The notes under the pieces are model-generated. The model searched no databases. It saw nothing but the letters and a program-made list of their open reading frames with translations, and had not been told where the DNA came from. A DNA stretch of 64,000 bases from Latrodectus hesperus (taxonomy: Eukaryota > Arthropoda > Arachnida > Araneae > Theridiidae). The stretch is from contig CM075854.1 in NCBI GenBank assembly GCA_037975125.1, positions 60,671,926 to 60,735,925 on the forward strand, in the 5' to 3' direction. Shown here piece after piece: positions 11,086 to 64,000 of the stretch (position 1 is the stretch's first letter; every line of letters starts with the position of its first letter). The translations under genes were made by a program, and so were the position numbers.

Positions 11086-11347
11086 TTTGGATTTCATAAA
11101 GATGGAAAAAATAATCAAACTAAATGAAACGAAATTTTTACAAATTTAAAATAAATATGTACCTATGCATATCAAATTAAAAATAAAAAAATTATAATAA
11201 AAAGAAGTTAATTTAATTTAATAAAACTACACAGTTAATTTTTTTTTCAATTTTTTGAAAAAAATATTGTATGTGCGGCCCAGCAAAAAAATTTTTTTTG
11301 CCATGCGGCCCACGAACGGTCATAGTTTAGACACCCATGACTTAGAT

Positions 11348-12361
11348 GATTTTATGCGTGGCCGAATTATTGGAAAGATCGAAGAAGGGCGGAAAATAAC
11401 AGATGTTGCCAAGGAATTCGACATCGCTCACAGCGTTGTTTCACGGCTGTGGAAGTCATTTAAAACGACTGGAATGTGTAGTAAGCGGCCTGGGGGAGGT
11501 CGTGTGAAGTACGACGCCTGAAGAAGACAGATATATCGTCCTATCAGCAAAAAGGAACAGGCGCACCACAGCTCAGCAGGTGGCAAATCAGTTTCTTGCT
11601 GCCTCAGGAAAGCAGATCTCCCGAAAAACTGTTGTCAGACGTTTGACGGGAAGAGGACTATACGCCCGCAGACCTGTTGTGTGTGTCCCATTGACCAGAC
11701 AGCACCGTACTGCAGTTTTCGTCGTTTGCAATGGTGTCGTGAGCATCGCAATTATACTGAACAGGACTGGGCATGCGTACTATTCTCAGATGAGAGTAGG
11801 TTCAGTCTGTCATCGGATTGTAGACGCCAACTGATCTGGCGCGAGAGTGGTACTGCTTATCGTCCAGAAAATATCCAGGAAAGGAACCGATATCCGACAT
11901 GAAGTGTAATGGTGTGGACCAGCATCATGATCAATGGCCGCACGCCCCTACATGTGGTTGCAAATGGAACTATGACGGGCCAACGATACATTAATGAAGT
12001 TCTACTTCCTCATGTTCGTCTTTTCCATGGTGCTGTCGGTGATAAATTTGTTTTTATGGATGACAACGCAACATGTCATCGAACACTCGCTGTTCAAGAT
12101 AGTCTAGACAGCAAGGGTATTCAACGCCTCGTATGGCCATCACGTTCTCCAGATCTAAACCCCATTGAAAATATGTGGGATGCTTTGGGAAGGCAAGTTG
12201 CTGGTCGAAATTATCCTCCGACAAACAAGAACAGCCTCATCCGTGCACTCCCAGAGGAATGGGATAAATTGCCTCAACAGCTGCTGGATAATGTTGTTCA
12301 AAGTATGATACGACGTGTGGAATGTTGCATCACACTCCACGGTGGACATATCCCGTACTGA
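11348..12361 (+). pseudogene. Tc1 element 2 transposase, main part (broken)
   Basis: In order: helix-turn-helix (DIAHSVVSRLWKSFK), GRPR-like hook (KRPGGGR), then frameshifts around 11520-11680 and a stop near 11900. The DDE domain shows the first Asp in VLFSDESRFSL, the second in FVFMDDNATCHR, and the Glu in SPDLNPIENMWDALG. It ends GGHIPY and a stop at 12361. The catalytic acids survive, but at least two frameshifts and one stop inactivate the gene. Confidence 0.85.
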
Positions 12362-12611
12362 TACCTTTCTTCAAGGTGCTTGCTGACTTTTAGGTGCATT
12401 GTTCCATTTTTCCGTATGCAGCATCAAATGAACTTTTTTCTTTCAGATATTTCACAGCTTTTGTACTTTCTAGAACAATAAATATTCTTTATTCTAATGT
12501 CTAAACAGTGTGGCAACTATTTTATCCTACTAGGCCTCATATGTGTGTCTCGCTTAATGTTATGCTACATTGCAATTTGTGTTCTATTCTTAGCAATTGT
12601 CCAGCAGTGTA

Positions 12612-12900
12612 TAAACTGTAGAATCATTAAGGATGTGTGAATTCTTACAACCACAGTCTGCAGATTAGTATTAAGTGGGTGGAAAGTACTGGGAAATTTT
12701 TAGATGTCAAAATAGAAACTTCACTAGTTCATTCGATAACAGTTTAACAGACGCATGGAAAAGCTATTGTTGGAGTTCTGGAGAGCAACATATGCGGGGT
12801 TATAATCTGATGTCACCGAAATGAGAGCATAAACTGACAGTTCCAGGAAATAAAGTTATTTAAATTGAAGGTCCTTCCCTGGAACCAGACGGTAATGTCT
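12612..12900 (-). pseudogene. LINE endonuclease, N-terminal part
   Basis: Minus-strand frames show DYNPAYVALQN, then TNLQTVVVRIHTSLM, matching the N-terminal half of the I/Jockey LINE endonuclease. Frameshifts are frequent. The other halves lie beyond the two Tc1 insertions. Confidence 0.6.
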
Positions 12901-13720
12901 GATGACTCCTCACACGATAAATTATCGTCAGATTGGTGAAGTGATATCAGGACTGGTTCCAGAGACCAAAAGAAATTTTGGGTGGAAAGCAAGACCTTTT
13001 TATGGCATCCTTCGATTTCTTTAGTTTCAAAGCCCTTTTGGCTTTAAATTTGGTAGAAGGAGCTCTTCTACAAGAGAATTTTATAATTTTTGCTTTTCAA
13101 TGGTTTGAAACAATCCAGACAGGGGAAGCGATAAACTTCGGTTTGTGTGCTGCTAGTTTTGACTTTTGGAGTAGTTGCGTAAATTACTCCTGCTGGGGAC
13201 GTTGGTAAAGTAACTGTTCGTCGGGCCTCAGAGCATGAACATTTTTCTTCTATTTTTATCGTGATCTCCTTTTCCAGTAGCCATATAGGAAAAGTTCGAG
13301 AAAATAGGAGGCGTGGTTACCTTTACAGTTAACATACACCTTTTTTGAAGATTATATTTAAACTGTCATGGACAACTACTGCGCAAGTCGGATTGCCACG
13401 ACATGAGTTTTTGTAATGTTCATTACGTTGGGATTTTGAATATATAGCCCAACAGTTACCATCCCTTCTCTTCATAATGAAAATTTTAAAATTGCTCGAA
13501 GTCAAATGTTGCTCCTGTGGGAGAGATTTGTCTCCATCTAAAACATATAAAATTTCGGGACCCGATCGCATCATCCACCACCGATTTCAAGGAGATGCAG
13601 ACCAAATGCACCAGTGCAAGCTAAGTCCTATACGCTTACAGTACATCCCTGAGATGACCTCCACCCTTAATGAGTCAGCCAGTAGATGTACCGGTCGCTT
13701 CTTCCATAAAGCCGATTAAT
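12900..13720 (-). pseudogene. LINE ORF1 (gag-like) remnant
   Basis: The minus strand encodes a zinc-knuckle-like patch (HYKNSCRGNPTCAV, near 13400) followed by basic, Lys-rich sequence (KFKAKRALKLKKSKDAIKR, near 13030). This agrees with LINE ORF1, an RNA-binding protein. An 81-residue open segment (13329-13574) remains; the rest is broken. Confidence 0.55.
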
Positions 13721-14050
13721 GTGCTGAGGACCGCAGCACACCTCCACTTTATCTAAAGCAGAGGCCAAAGTATTATTGTCAGGGGGCTCTAATTACTAGG
13801 ACTCTCCTTCCCAGGGACACGAGTCACCACCCACGACGAACATATGGTGATTTGGGGTGCAGGAAAAGCTAATAGCAACAGAGCGACGATAGCTACTCAA
13901 GGGAGCTCTCCACCTTTTATAAGGCAACCACAACAAGGGATAAGAAAGAGCAGAGAGTAGGAGAGAGAAGAAATTAAAGAAGTCAAATCACTGGGGTACC
14001 ACGACACCCTTGTTTACCTAAAAGTGATCCCACTGTGGGGACATAGACAC
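13720..14050 (-). mobile_element. LINE 5' UTR-like segment
   Basis: This GC-richer segment resembles 39880-40340 and, in its ORF1-proximal part, 62290-62560. It is followed on the minus strand by the ORF1 remnant, so I read it as the LINE 5' UTR. The precise 5' end is uncertain by tens of bases. Confidence 0.55.
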
Positions 14051-15514
14051 TTCATATTGCTCAGATGTTTAAAATGAAATGAGATGAATAAAAACAAATC
14101 ATTAATAATGAAATTTTTTTTTTAAGTAATCGCTATGCATTTCTAAATTTCGATAAAATATTCAATAATAGAAAAAAAGCGTAAATAAGTTAAAGCTATT
14201 ATCATCCATCAGTATTTTAAGCACATTTGTTCCATCCATATTATCATTTACAATGTATTAGTTTAAGAATAGGTGCATAACGTTTAATAGTGAAGATATC
14301 TGTCCTCCTAATCTTTTTTATATAATAAGTAGCAAGAATTTGAATATAAGTGATTTTATTTTTGATGTTCCAATATGTACTAGAAAGAGGCTTATGTAAA
14401 AGATAATGGAGCAAATAAGTTAAACCTGTATTTCCTATTACATTTTTAATGTTTTTGGTCGATTGTATTTTATTATAAAACATGATTATTAAATAGATTT
14501 TTCTTTATGTGTGATTTTTAATTTATACTATAATAGAACAATACAACTAGAAAGGCATTTGTTTATTCTAATATTATAACTCTACAACATATGAAATATA
14601 TTAACTTACAAAAACTAAATATTTAGAAAATAATTTCTATTTATTTTCTCACTATTTCTGGGTTTTAGCAACAAGTGCCTCTCATTTACATACAAGTTTT
14701 TTTTTTCCAAAATACCATTTTTATTTGCATTTTAAAAACATTTCACTCCACAAACACTTAACTTGAAATCTAAAATTGAATTAAAAGTATAATAAATATT
14801 ACAATAAAACTTCCATTACAGAAGATTATATTTTAAGTTCAATTCTAATTTTGAAATTAATACATTTTATGAACACACAAATACAATAATGATTAATGAA
14901 CACAATCTTGAAAATGATTAAATTATTTACACATTTCATACATTTTATATATTCTGATTTATTTCTGTATCTCAAATACACAATAAGATTAGAACCAATA
15001 AATTTAATACTTTTATAATTGTGATTGTAGAATATATACATAATTTAATTACACTAATTTAAATAAAATTAATGTTAATAAATTATATTCTCAGTAACGA
15101 AAATAATTTACTATGAGGTAGTTTATTGTTTAAATTACAATAAAACTAAATAAAATAAATCACAAGACATTTCTTGAATATGGACAATAGATAAATTACT
15201 AAGTTTAAATTGCAAGTTTGTACGTTTTACACTATTAAAAAATCATGTCAATTATAACATAATTAACATTAAATGTAACACACTTGAGATATTTTCGCTC
15301 AAAATAAATTACATACAGATAACCATGAGTATTAAGGAATTCTTAATAATCACAGTTATTTGTATGTAAATTAATTCTCTATATGTAAATTTTTTAAATG
15401 TAAGAATACACATAACACTGTTACAGTTACAAACATTTCAAATTCTGTACAAATAGCACCATACACATACACATTCAGACACAGTGGAAGTAAGTATTTG
15501 TTACAAATTTAATA
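14051..15514 (-). other. AT-rich sequence downstream of DCLK, probable 3' UTR
   Basis: No coding sequence was found. Several AATAAA motifs occur on the minus strand; the nearest noted is 15122-15127, about 390 bases after the stop codon. I cannot choose the polyadenylation site. Confidence 0.4.
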
Positions 15515-58033
<42,519 letters not shown>

Positions 58034-61000
58034 CTAAAAAAGGCAATTACAATTAAAACAGCATCAATAAAATATTAGAAATTATACCTCAGCAAATACA
58101 GCACAATCATAATTCAACAATTTTATCTAAAAATCTTATTTCACAATACATTTATCAACATTTACACATACACACACACAAGAAACTGCTATAAAGTACT
58201 TAGTAAATTGAGCCTAAAATTACATGTATAAAAACTGATTAATAATGCTTATATAATGAATATTGTACTTGCATTCGTTTCACAGTAAAAAATTTTATAT
58301 GTATATTAACACATTTAGTATATTAAGAAATTAGTTTCAATATATAAATTAATCCATAAAATATTTTAAATTTTCATTTAAAAGATTAGTCATCTAGACT
58401 TAACAATGTGAATAATGTAGAAAATAAACTTATTGGCCAAAACATTAAAAAGTTTAATAAAAAAATGATTTCCCATCTGTCAGTAATGTGATTCAAAGCA
58501 GACCTTCCAATCCTTCAAGTGGTGTAGGATCTCCATTGGATTTCTTCCAAAGATTCCCCCTTTAAATTTCTTTAAAGTGAGATGGTTACTTCTAAATTTG
58601 CAAGCAGACATAAATTAACAGTAGCTGCTTCATTACCTCAAGCAACCTCTACAAGTCACATTATCTTAGCTGCTGAATATCCCTTATTTCCTTAATTACT
58701 GATATTGCATAATCAGGCATAGTGGATAAAACAAAATTCAGCAAACTATTTTTTAGAAATTTCAGGACAATTTTTTAATTTCTTAACAGTTTAGTAAAGT
58801 AAAAATAAAAATTAATATTAATAGTTCTAAGCTTTACATTTGTAAATATAAATTAGAAACTTTAAATTACAAATAAGCTTAATTATAATTTCTGAACTTT
58901 TAATTAACTAAACTTTAATTGCAATCATTATTAATTATATCTTTAGTTATGTAAAACTTAAAAAATTGGTCAAAATCAATACCTTTTAATTAACAAAGAT
59001 ATTATCAAGCAATGTTTGGCTCCTACAAGAATAAATATTTTTACAGCAATAAAAATCTTCAAATTACAACATAAGAAAATATTAAGAGTTTTTTCAATTT
59101 ATAAAATTTTTTGTCAAATTACAGCTTATTACTCTAAAACCTAGTGGTAACTCATCACAACTTCTCTAAAAAATTGAGGTGACTCATCACATCTTTTCTG
59201 AGAAACTCTTCACCTTTTACATAACACTTGTGAATTTGTGAAGTAAAACTAAAAATTGTGATGTGAAACTAAAAACTTGTCAATCAAATTTCTGTGCCAA
59301 TGGTATTAACTTCATAAAATGTACACAATCAGCACACTTTGTGTAGGCACGGTTCATACATTCTCTCAGTGAGATCTGAACCAAACACACAACACTTGCT
59401 CTCAAAATCTCATGCTAGAAGATGAGCTCTGTTTCAGTCCTTCGTTCTATGTAACTTGTTCCTCAGTAACTTGTGTTGCCTTCTGAAAAAGTTAAACATC
59501 AACTAACTATTAGTTAAAGTTAACCTCTTTAATTTTACCATTAGCAGCATTCAATATTATCTGTGAGCAACTTTTACTTCCAGAAAATCATAAATTTTTA
59601 CAGCATTTCTTAGTTTTTCTGAGGAGTTATAGATCAACTTAAATGCTACTATTTCAACTTTTAAAAGGCTTTATTCTGCAATGGGAGAGTCAAAAATTTC
59701 TTTATCAGCTTTATTCACATTTGGTTCAGTTTTTTCCCCTTCTCTTTTACTTTCCTTTTTTTTCACACTTTTCTTTATTTTGTTATTCCAAGTAAGAAGC
59801 CTATTAAGAAGGGGCATTTTTTTATTACCATATCATTGATTTCTTAAGTAAATTAACACTAAATTCATTCCTATGTATAAAATCTTTACATATTCTGAAT
59901 GAGTGAATATTAAGGCCTATCAGACCTTAATATTCAATTATCATTTGACGCCTTTCTTGAGTTATAATACTGTTATTAAAAGAAAACTAATGTTCATGGA
60001 TAGCATTTCAATGCGATATTAGACAAGATTCAACTAATTTTGCGAGAATATATTTAAAATTTTTCTGAATCATCTTTTGATTTAGAAATTTTATTCCAAA
60101 TATATTTTTCTGCAGGAAATTTTCAATTACTTAAGATTTTCACAAACATTTTCTCCTTTCACTTTATCATAAATTGCATCATTTTTTGTTATTTTTAGAA
60201 TGTGATTACCAAGTCAAATAAAAGCCTTGTTAAAATATTTATCATCCTTTCTTAATGGATAAATGTTCTCCACATCAAGCAAAAAAACATTTGAAAGTGA
60301 CAACTTCTTCTGTAAGTAATAGCTAGTTATGTAATTACTTTCAACATTATGCAGAACACTATTTTCAAGAGAAGAATTCATTTACTAGCTGCTGAACCAA
60401 CATCTAAATTTTTAAGGGTTAACCACAGTTTGGCTTCTTTGCAATTTACATTGCATAGAGACATTCCTTTTTTACCAACATCAAATTTTAGATATTTTTA
60501 TAAATAATATTTCTAATAAATTTACTTACTAAACAAGCAGTATATTAATGTTTTTCTGAAAAGTAAAAGACACAGAAAGAAAAGTAAAAGATCAGAAAAA
60601 GCAAAAATAAACAAAATGTAAATGCACTCTAGATATTATTCAATTATTCATTCACAAGTGGGTGCTAGAGTCAACCATAGTGGTTCTACATGTTTTTTTG
60701 AAAAGACAGCAATAGAATCCACTAATAATAAAATCTGAGCATTCTCTTTTTATTACAACAAATTAAACCATTCATATACAGTAAATAAAACATTTTAAGT
60801 CACAACTTAAATTTGATATACCTTTCTTTATGGCATTGATAACCTATTAACTGCATTTACCAATATCAAATTCAAAAATCAAAGAATTTAAATGAGCATT
60901 TAAGTTATTTTTAAATGACGAACTGACATTTCATCCGCACATGGAGCAACCTCTCAGTATGTAAACCATTCTCTGAAAAAACTTCACTCTATTCCTAAAA

Positions 61001-62289
61001 TTTTCCAACACTCTGCATGTATTATAAAGGAATCACAATTATTAATTATCTTGCATTCTTTTTTCTGGTCAATAGGATGTATAAATATCAAGCTATTTTT
61101 TTACTTGCCTGGCAGTCATTTCATGAATATAAAATGAAATAAGAACCACATGAAATTATATCATAAATCTGATATTGGAAGTAAGATCCAAGTCCCAATT
61201 TTGTCACATATTTTGCATCGACTTCGCAAAGTTTTACAATCTTGGCGATTTCAGAAGGAAATGCAATAGAAAAAATATTTCCAAATTTATTTACTGAAGA
61301 AAGTGAATAGTTTCATTTTATAACCAAGCAAATTGTTTCGGATTTCGAAACTTTATCTTGTACATTTAAAAGTAACCAATGCTTGCAAGATGATACAGGC
61401 AGAGATTTTGTTGATTATATCTTTGCATTTAAGTTAGAAATTAGTTAGTCCAATTAAACTTTACTTCCACCTGTTGTTTAAGTTTATGAATTGGCATGAC
61501 TCAAAACTTGAGAAAATCCTATATTTACAACACTTTGCAGCAGAAAACTGAAGATTTATTATTTGCACATGCTTGATACCAGTCAATAATAAAATCGCCA
61601 TTTTTGTTCTTATACTCAGCAGAAAGTCATTAGTCTAAAATTTTGTTATTCAAGGCATTTTAATCTTGGGTCTACATAAATCCTTGAAAATATGCACACA
61701 AAGTAATAAAAAGCTTCCAAGCAAAACAAAACAAAAAAATCGAAGGACAACCACAATCAAATTCTACAGAAAAACAATTTGTTTTCTAGAATAAAGGAGA
61801 AAACATTGTGAACTGTCAAATTCTTGACTTATGAGTAAAAGTTAGACACCTCCTATGACCTCAATCAAAGTAGTTTTCCTTTGCCATTGAATTTATTCTC
61901 CCAGGACGTCATTAGAAAATCCATCCTTTATTCACCTGTAAGCTTTGAAAGAACACTACTATTTTTTATTCAAATTGAATCGTCTAAGTTCTTTCAAACT
62001 GAAAATAGGAATGTTCTTTTCCTTTTGAGTTAAAATAGAAAATACAAGAATTTCAGGATTAAGAAAATATTCTTCTCAGGACAAAATATTTTTCAGGAAA
62101 ATCAGGATAACTACAAAACTTTGCCTTATGCATTAAAATAGAAATAATTTTCAAATTTACCCTTCTTTCTGTTGATGAAAAATTTTATATCGATTTATAT
62201 CAGCTCTTACTCCTGTGAGAAAGAAATCGTATTTAATTTGATATAAAAGATGATCTTAATATATATTCTTAAAAGTAAAAATAGGGACT
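58034..62289 (-). other. Presumed DCLK intron; possible old transposase debris
   Basis: No further DCX-domain exon found. Minus-strand frames near 61200-61260 (PSEIAKIVKLCEVDAKYVTK, LGLGSYF) and 59640-59760 look like pieces of an old transposase-type protein, but stops are frequent and I could not fix a family. Confidence 0.35.
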
Positions 62290-62560
62290 GACATCACCAC
62301 CAAGCCTAGCAAGGGAATGAAGATCATTGTTACCAGTGTTAGTTAGGTCCTATATGCTCACAGGTATCCCCGAGATGGCCTCCACCTTCAATAAGTCAAT
62401 CAATAGATGTATGGGTCATTTGATGGCCACATATCGACAAGGTTCAAAAATTCTTATTGGCCAAACCCCATTGCTGTCTTTACTTGCCTGTTCACTAGAT
62501 TCATTGTCTATTAAACATAGATACAATCTTCTTAGAAATCTTGCCAGGATTTCATTACTA
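62290..62560 (-). mobile_element. LINE 5' region fragment
   Basis: Similar to 13610-13700 of the left LINE, e.g. cc.gagatg.cctccaccyt then aatragtca with atagatgta. Isolated fragment; the open frame across it on the plus strand is not a gene. Confidence 0.5.
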
Positions 62561-64000
62561 CTGGTACACATGATCAACTGTGACTATATATGAATGCAAC
62601 ACAGCTAACCAAGAACATGTCCAAACCACTACATGTCCCTGCAAAAAAGTTGTGGAAGCAGCCTTCAAAACTAATTTCATATTTTGACTAACAAAATGCT
62701 ACATTTTAATCAACTTCATATTGTGTGTAAATCTCCAAAATAAATATTCTTTTACATATTGTAATTCTTTGTATGGCTTTTTTAATTTTAAACACTAGTA
62801 GATAGAGAGAAAACAAACTTCAGCAATAAATAACTTTTTAGATAGTGACTAAAAGACAAAGAATAATTAACGAAATCAATTTTAGACCAATTAAGATTCT
62901 TCATTTTATGCCAGAGAAAATTTTAAAAGTATACTAATGCAGTTGTCTTTTCCTTTAATTTTTTACAAATAATTTATTTTTTTAAACAGGGTCTGTACAG
63001 ATTTCCAAGAATCAAATTAAGAATTTCCAGGAAGTAACAACATTCATGTTAAATATTTTATTTTAAAATTTTTTCTTCACAAATATGCATGTAATTATGT
63101 ATATGCAATATTTTAAAATTAAATTTGTAAAAAATAGAAATAACTGCAAAAAATTAACGAAAATATTTTTTATTTAAGTTAGAATCATATTAATGATTAC
63201 TTCAAAAGCCTATAATGAATTTACAGCTTTAACAGAAAATTTATTTAAATAATCAATATTCCTTACATTTCTGAATTAGACATCACATAAAATAATGGGT
63301 AATTTTAAAGTTTATAAACCTCTTCATTAGATTCCTATCTATTAATTTATTGAGTATTTCAAGACGTCTATAATAATCTCTTTTCAAATATACATATTTA
63401 AAACTAAATAGAACTATTACAAACTTTCCAAGATGACTTTTCCCTCAATAATTTAATAAAAGCAATTCTAAATTTCTTTCTATTTACTTTCAAATTCTTT
63501 TAAAACTACAATTCCACATCCATATTCTAGACTATTTCTGTATTCATTCAATACATTTTCACATTTCTTGATTTGCATATACAAAATATTGCTGTTAAAA
63601 ATGCTAACTTGTTACCACCAAGGCTTTTGCTTTCAATTCATTATTAACACTGAGTAATAACTGTTGCTTCTTTGAAACACCACAGCAACACAAGCTTAAT
63701 TTTAAAATTAATGCTTTGTTACCAGTTCTTTTAGCTTCCTCCAGATAGTTTATAGTGGATTTTATACATTCATTTATCTCTAAACACTTCTTGTAAACAC
63801 TTCATCTTCTAAACATCTTCAACAACAGTCATCTTCTAAACACTTCTTGATTTTTAGTTCATCAATTTCTTCAAGAAATCTATTTTGTTTTCCTCCAGTT
63901 AGCAGTTTTTTTGCTGTTTTAATTCATTCAAATATAATTTATACTTTTGCCTGTCACTATCAACAAAACTAAGTAAGAATTTGTTAATTATTATATATTT
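62561..64000 (-). other. AT-rich, nothing firm; one short repeat copy
   Basis: A copy of the ACAGGGT repeat lies at 62988-63070. Between 63600 and 63790 the minus strand has an open stretch (NYLEEAKRTGNKALILKL) that I cannot assign. Confidence 0.35.

Larger units (their letters stand above)
8116..11339 (+). mobile_element. BED-type hAT transposon, nearly intact
   Basis: Both ends are visible. Left starts CATGCTTGTCTAAA; right, inverted, CATGGGTGTCTAAA. A perfect 8-bp duplication ACTTAGAT lies at 8108-8115 and 11340-11347. The motif TGCGGCCC appears twice near each end (8131, 8153, 11274, 11304). The 3224-bp interior carries a promoter, a 5' intron and a transposase gene with one frameshift. 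It is the youngest visible layer inside Tc1 element 2. Confidence 0.92.
7833..12611 (+). mobile_element. Tc1-like element 2, split by a hAT
   Basis: Terminal inverted repeats at 7833-7857 and 12587-12611 match at 23 of 25 positions and begin TACACTGCTGGACAAT, with TA targets. The hAT element at 8116-11339 and its 8-bp duplication account for 3232 bp. Removing them leaves a 1547-bp Tc1 with one plus-strand transposase pseudogene. It lies in the LINE endonuclease, opposite in orientation to Tc1 element 1. Confidence 0.9.
4460..14050 (-). mobile_element. I/Jockey-group LINE, host of nested insertions
   Basis: LINE parts read in order on the minus strand: 5' UTR-like sequence (about 14050-13720), ORF1 (13720-12900), endonuclease (12900-12612, then 7832-7790, then 6176-5830), and reverse transcriptase (about 5800-4486). 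The endonuclease is interrupted by two Tc1 elements (7833-12611 and 6177-7789); its reading continues across both when they are removed. Stops and frameshifts throughout show it is dead. The end of RT and the RNase H domain are absent, so this copy has its 5' side but not its 3' side, unlike ordinary LINE truncation. Confidence 0.75.

Noticed and set aside
12978..13208. 76-residue plus-strand frame
   Set aside because: Antisense of the Lys-rich LINE ORF1 remnant.
62327..62593. 88-residue plus-strand frame
   Set aside because: Lies over a LINE 5' region fragment similar to 13610-13700; not conserved as a protein.

Overview
The window is animal nuclear DNA: AT-rich, intron-bearing and full of transposons. 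The mix points to an arthropod, most likely an arachnid (spider): many BED/ZBED-type hAT elements, Tc1 elements, I/Jockey-group LINEs with an RNase H domain, a copia element and a tRNA-derived SINE. That assignment is inferred from element types, not from a search.

One host gene is recognisable. It lies on the minus strand and encodes a doublecortin-like kinase (DCLK). Thirteen exons with AG/GT borders and matching phases were read between 58033 and 15515. Together they give 449 residues: the end of the second doublecortin domain, a Ser-rich linker, a complete and apparently active kinase domain, and a C-terminal tail with a stop codon. The 5' exons (start codon, first DCX domain) were not found and probably lie beyond base 64000. 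The introns are long (up to 13.9 kb) and carry most of the repeats.

Downstream of the gene's 3' end, 4.5-14.05 kb is a stack of nested transposons. A minus-strand I/Jockey-group LINE holds two Tc1 elements in its endonuclease region. One Tc1 (6177-7789) was hit by a 5'-truncated tRNA SINE. The other (7833-12611) was hit by a 3.2-kb hAT element (8116-11339). Each of these four insertions has visible target-site duplications. The hAT keeps a TATA/initiator promoter, a 5' UTR intron and a transposase broken by a single frameshift in a 10-T run. Left of the stack are the end of another hAT-like element (to 646) and a deleted Tc1 derivative with Sleeping Beauty-like double repeats (1765-2533).

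Inside the DCLK introns are: tRNA SINE copies, one with a perfect 14-bp target-site duplication; a retropepsin/integrase retroelement remnant (24.4-30.9 kb) interrupted by a (GAA)n-tailed LINE fragment and then by a copia element with both LTRs; a 253-bp AC microsatellite; a P-type candidate (34667-36459); two pogo-like TIR elements, one split by a LINE for which the other is a paralogous empty site; a degraded BED-hAT (50938-53575); tandem duplications; and several LINE fragments.

No rRNA gene, CRISPR array or bona fide tRNA gene was seen. No wholly new biological system was identified. The items most worth following up are the nesting, the near-intact hAT with two tandem perfect hairpins, the SINE family, and the retropepsin/integrase remnant that seems to lack a reverse transcriptase.
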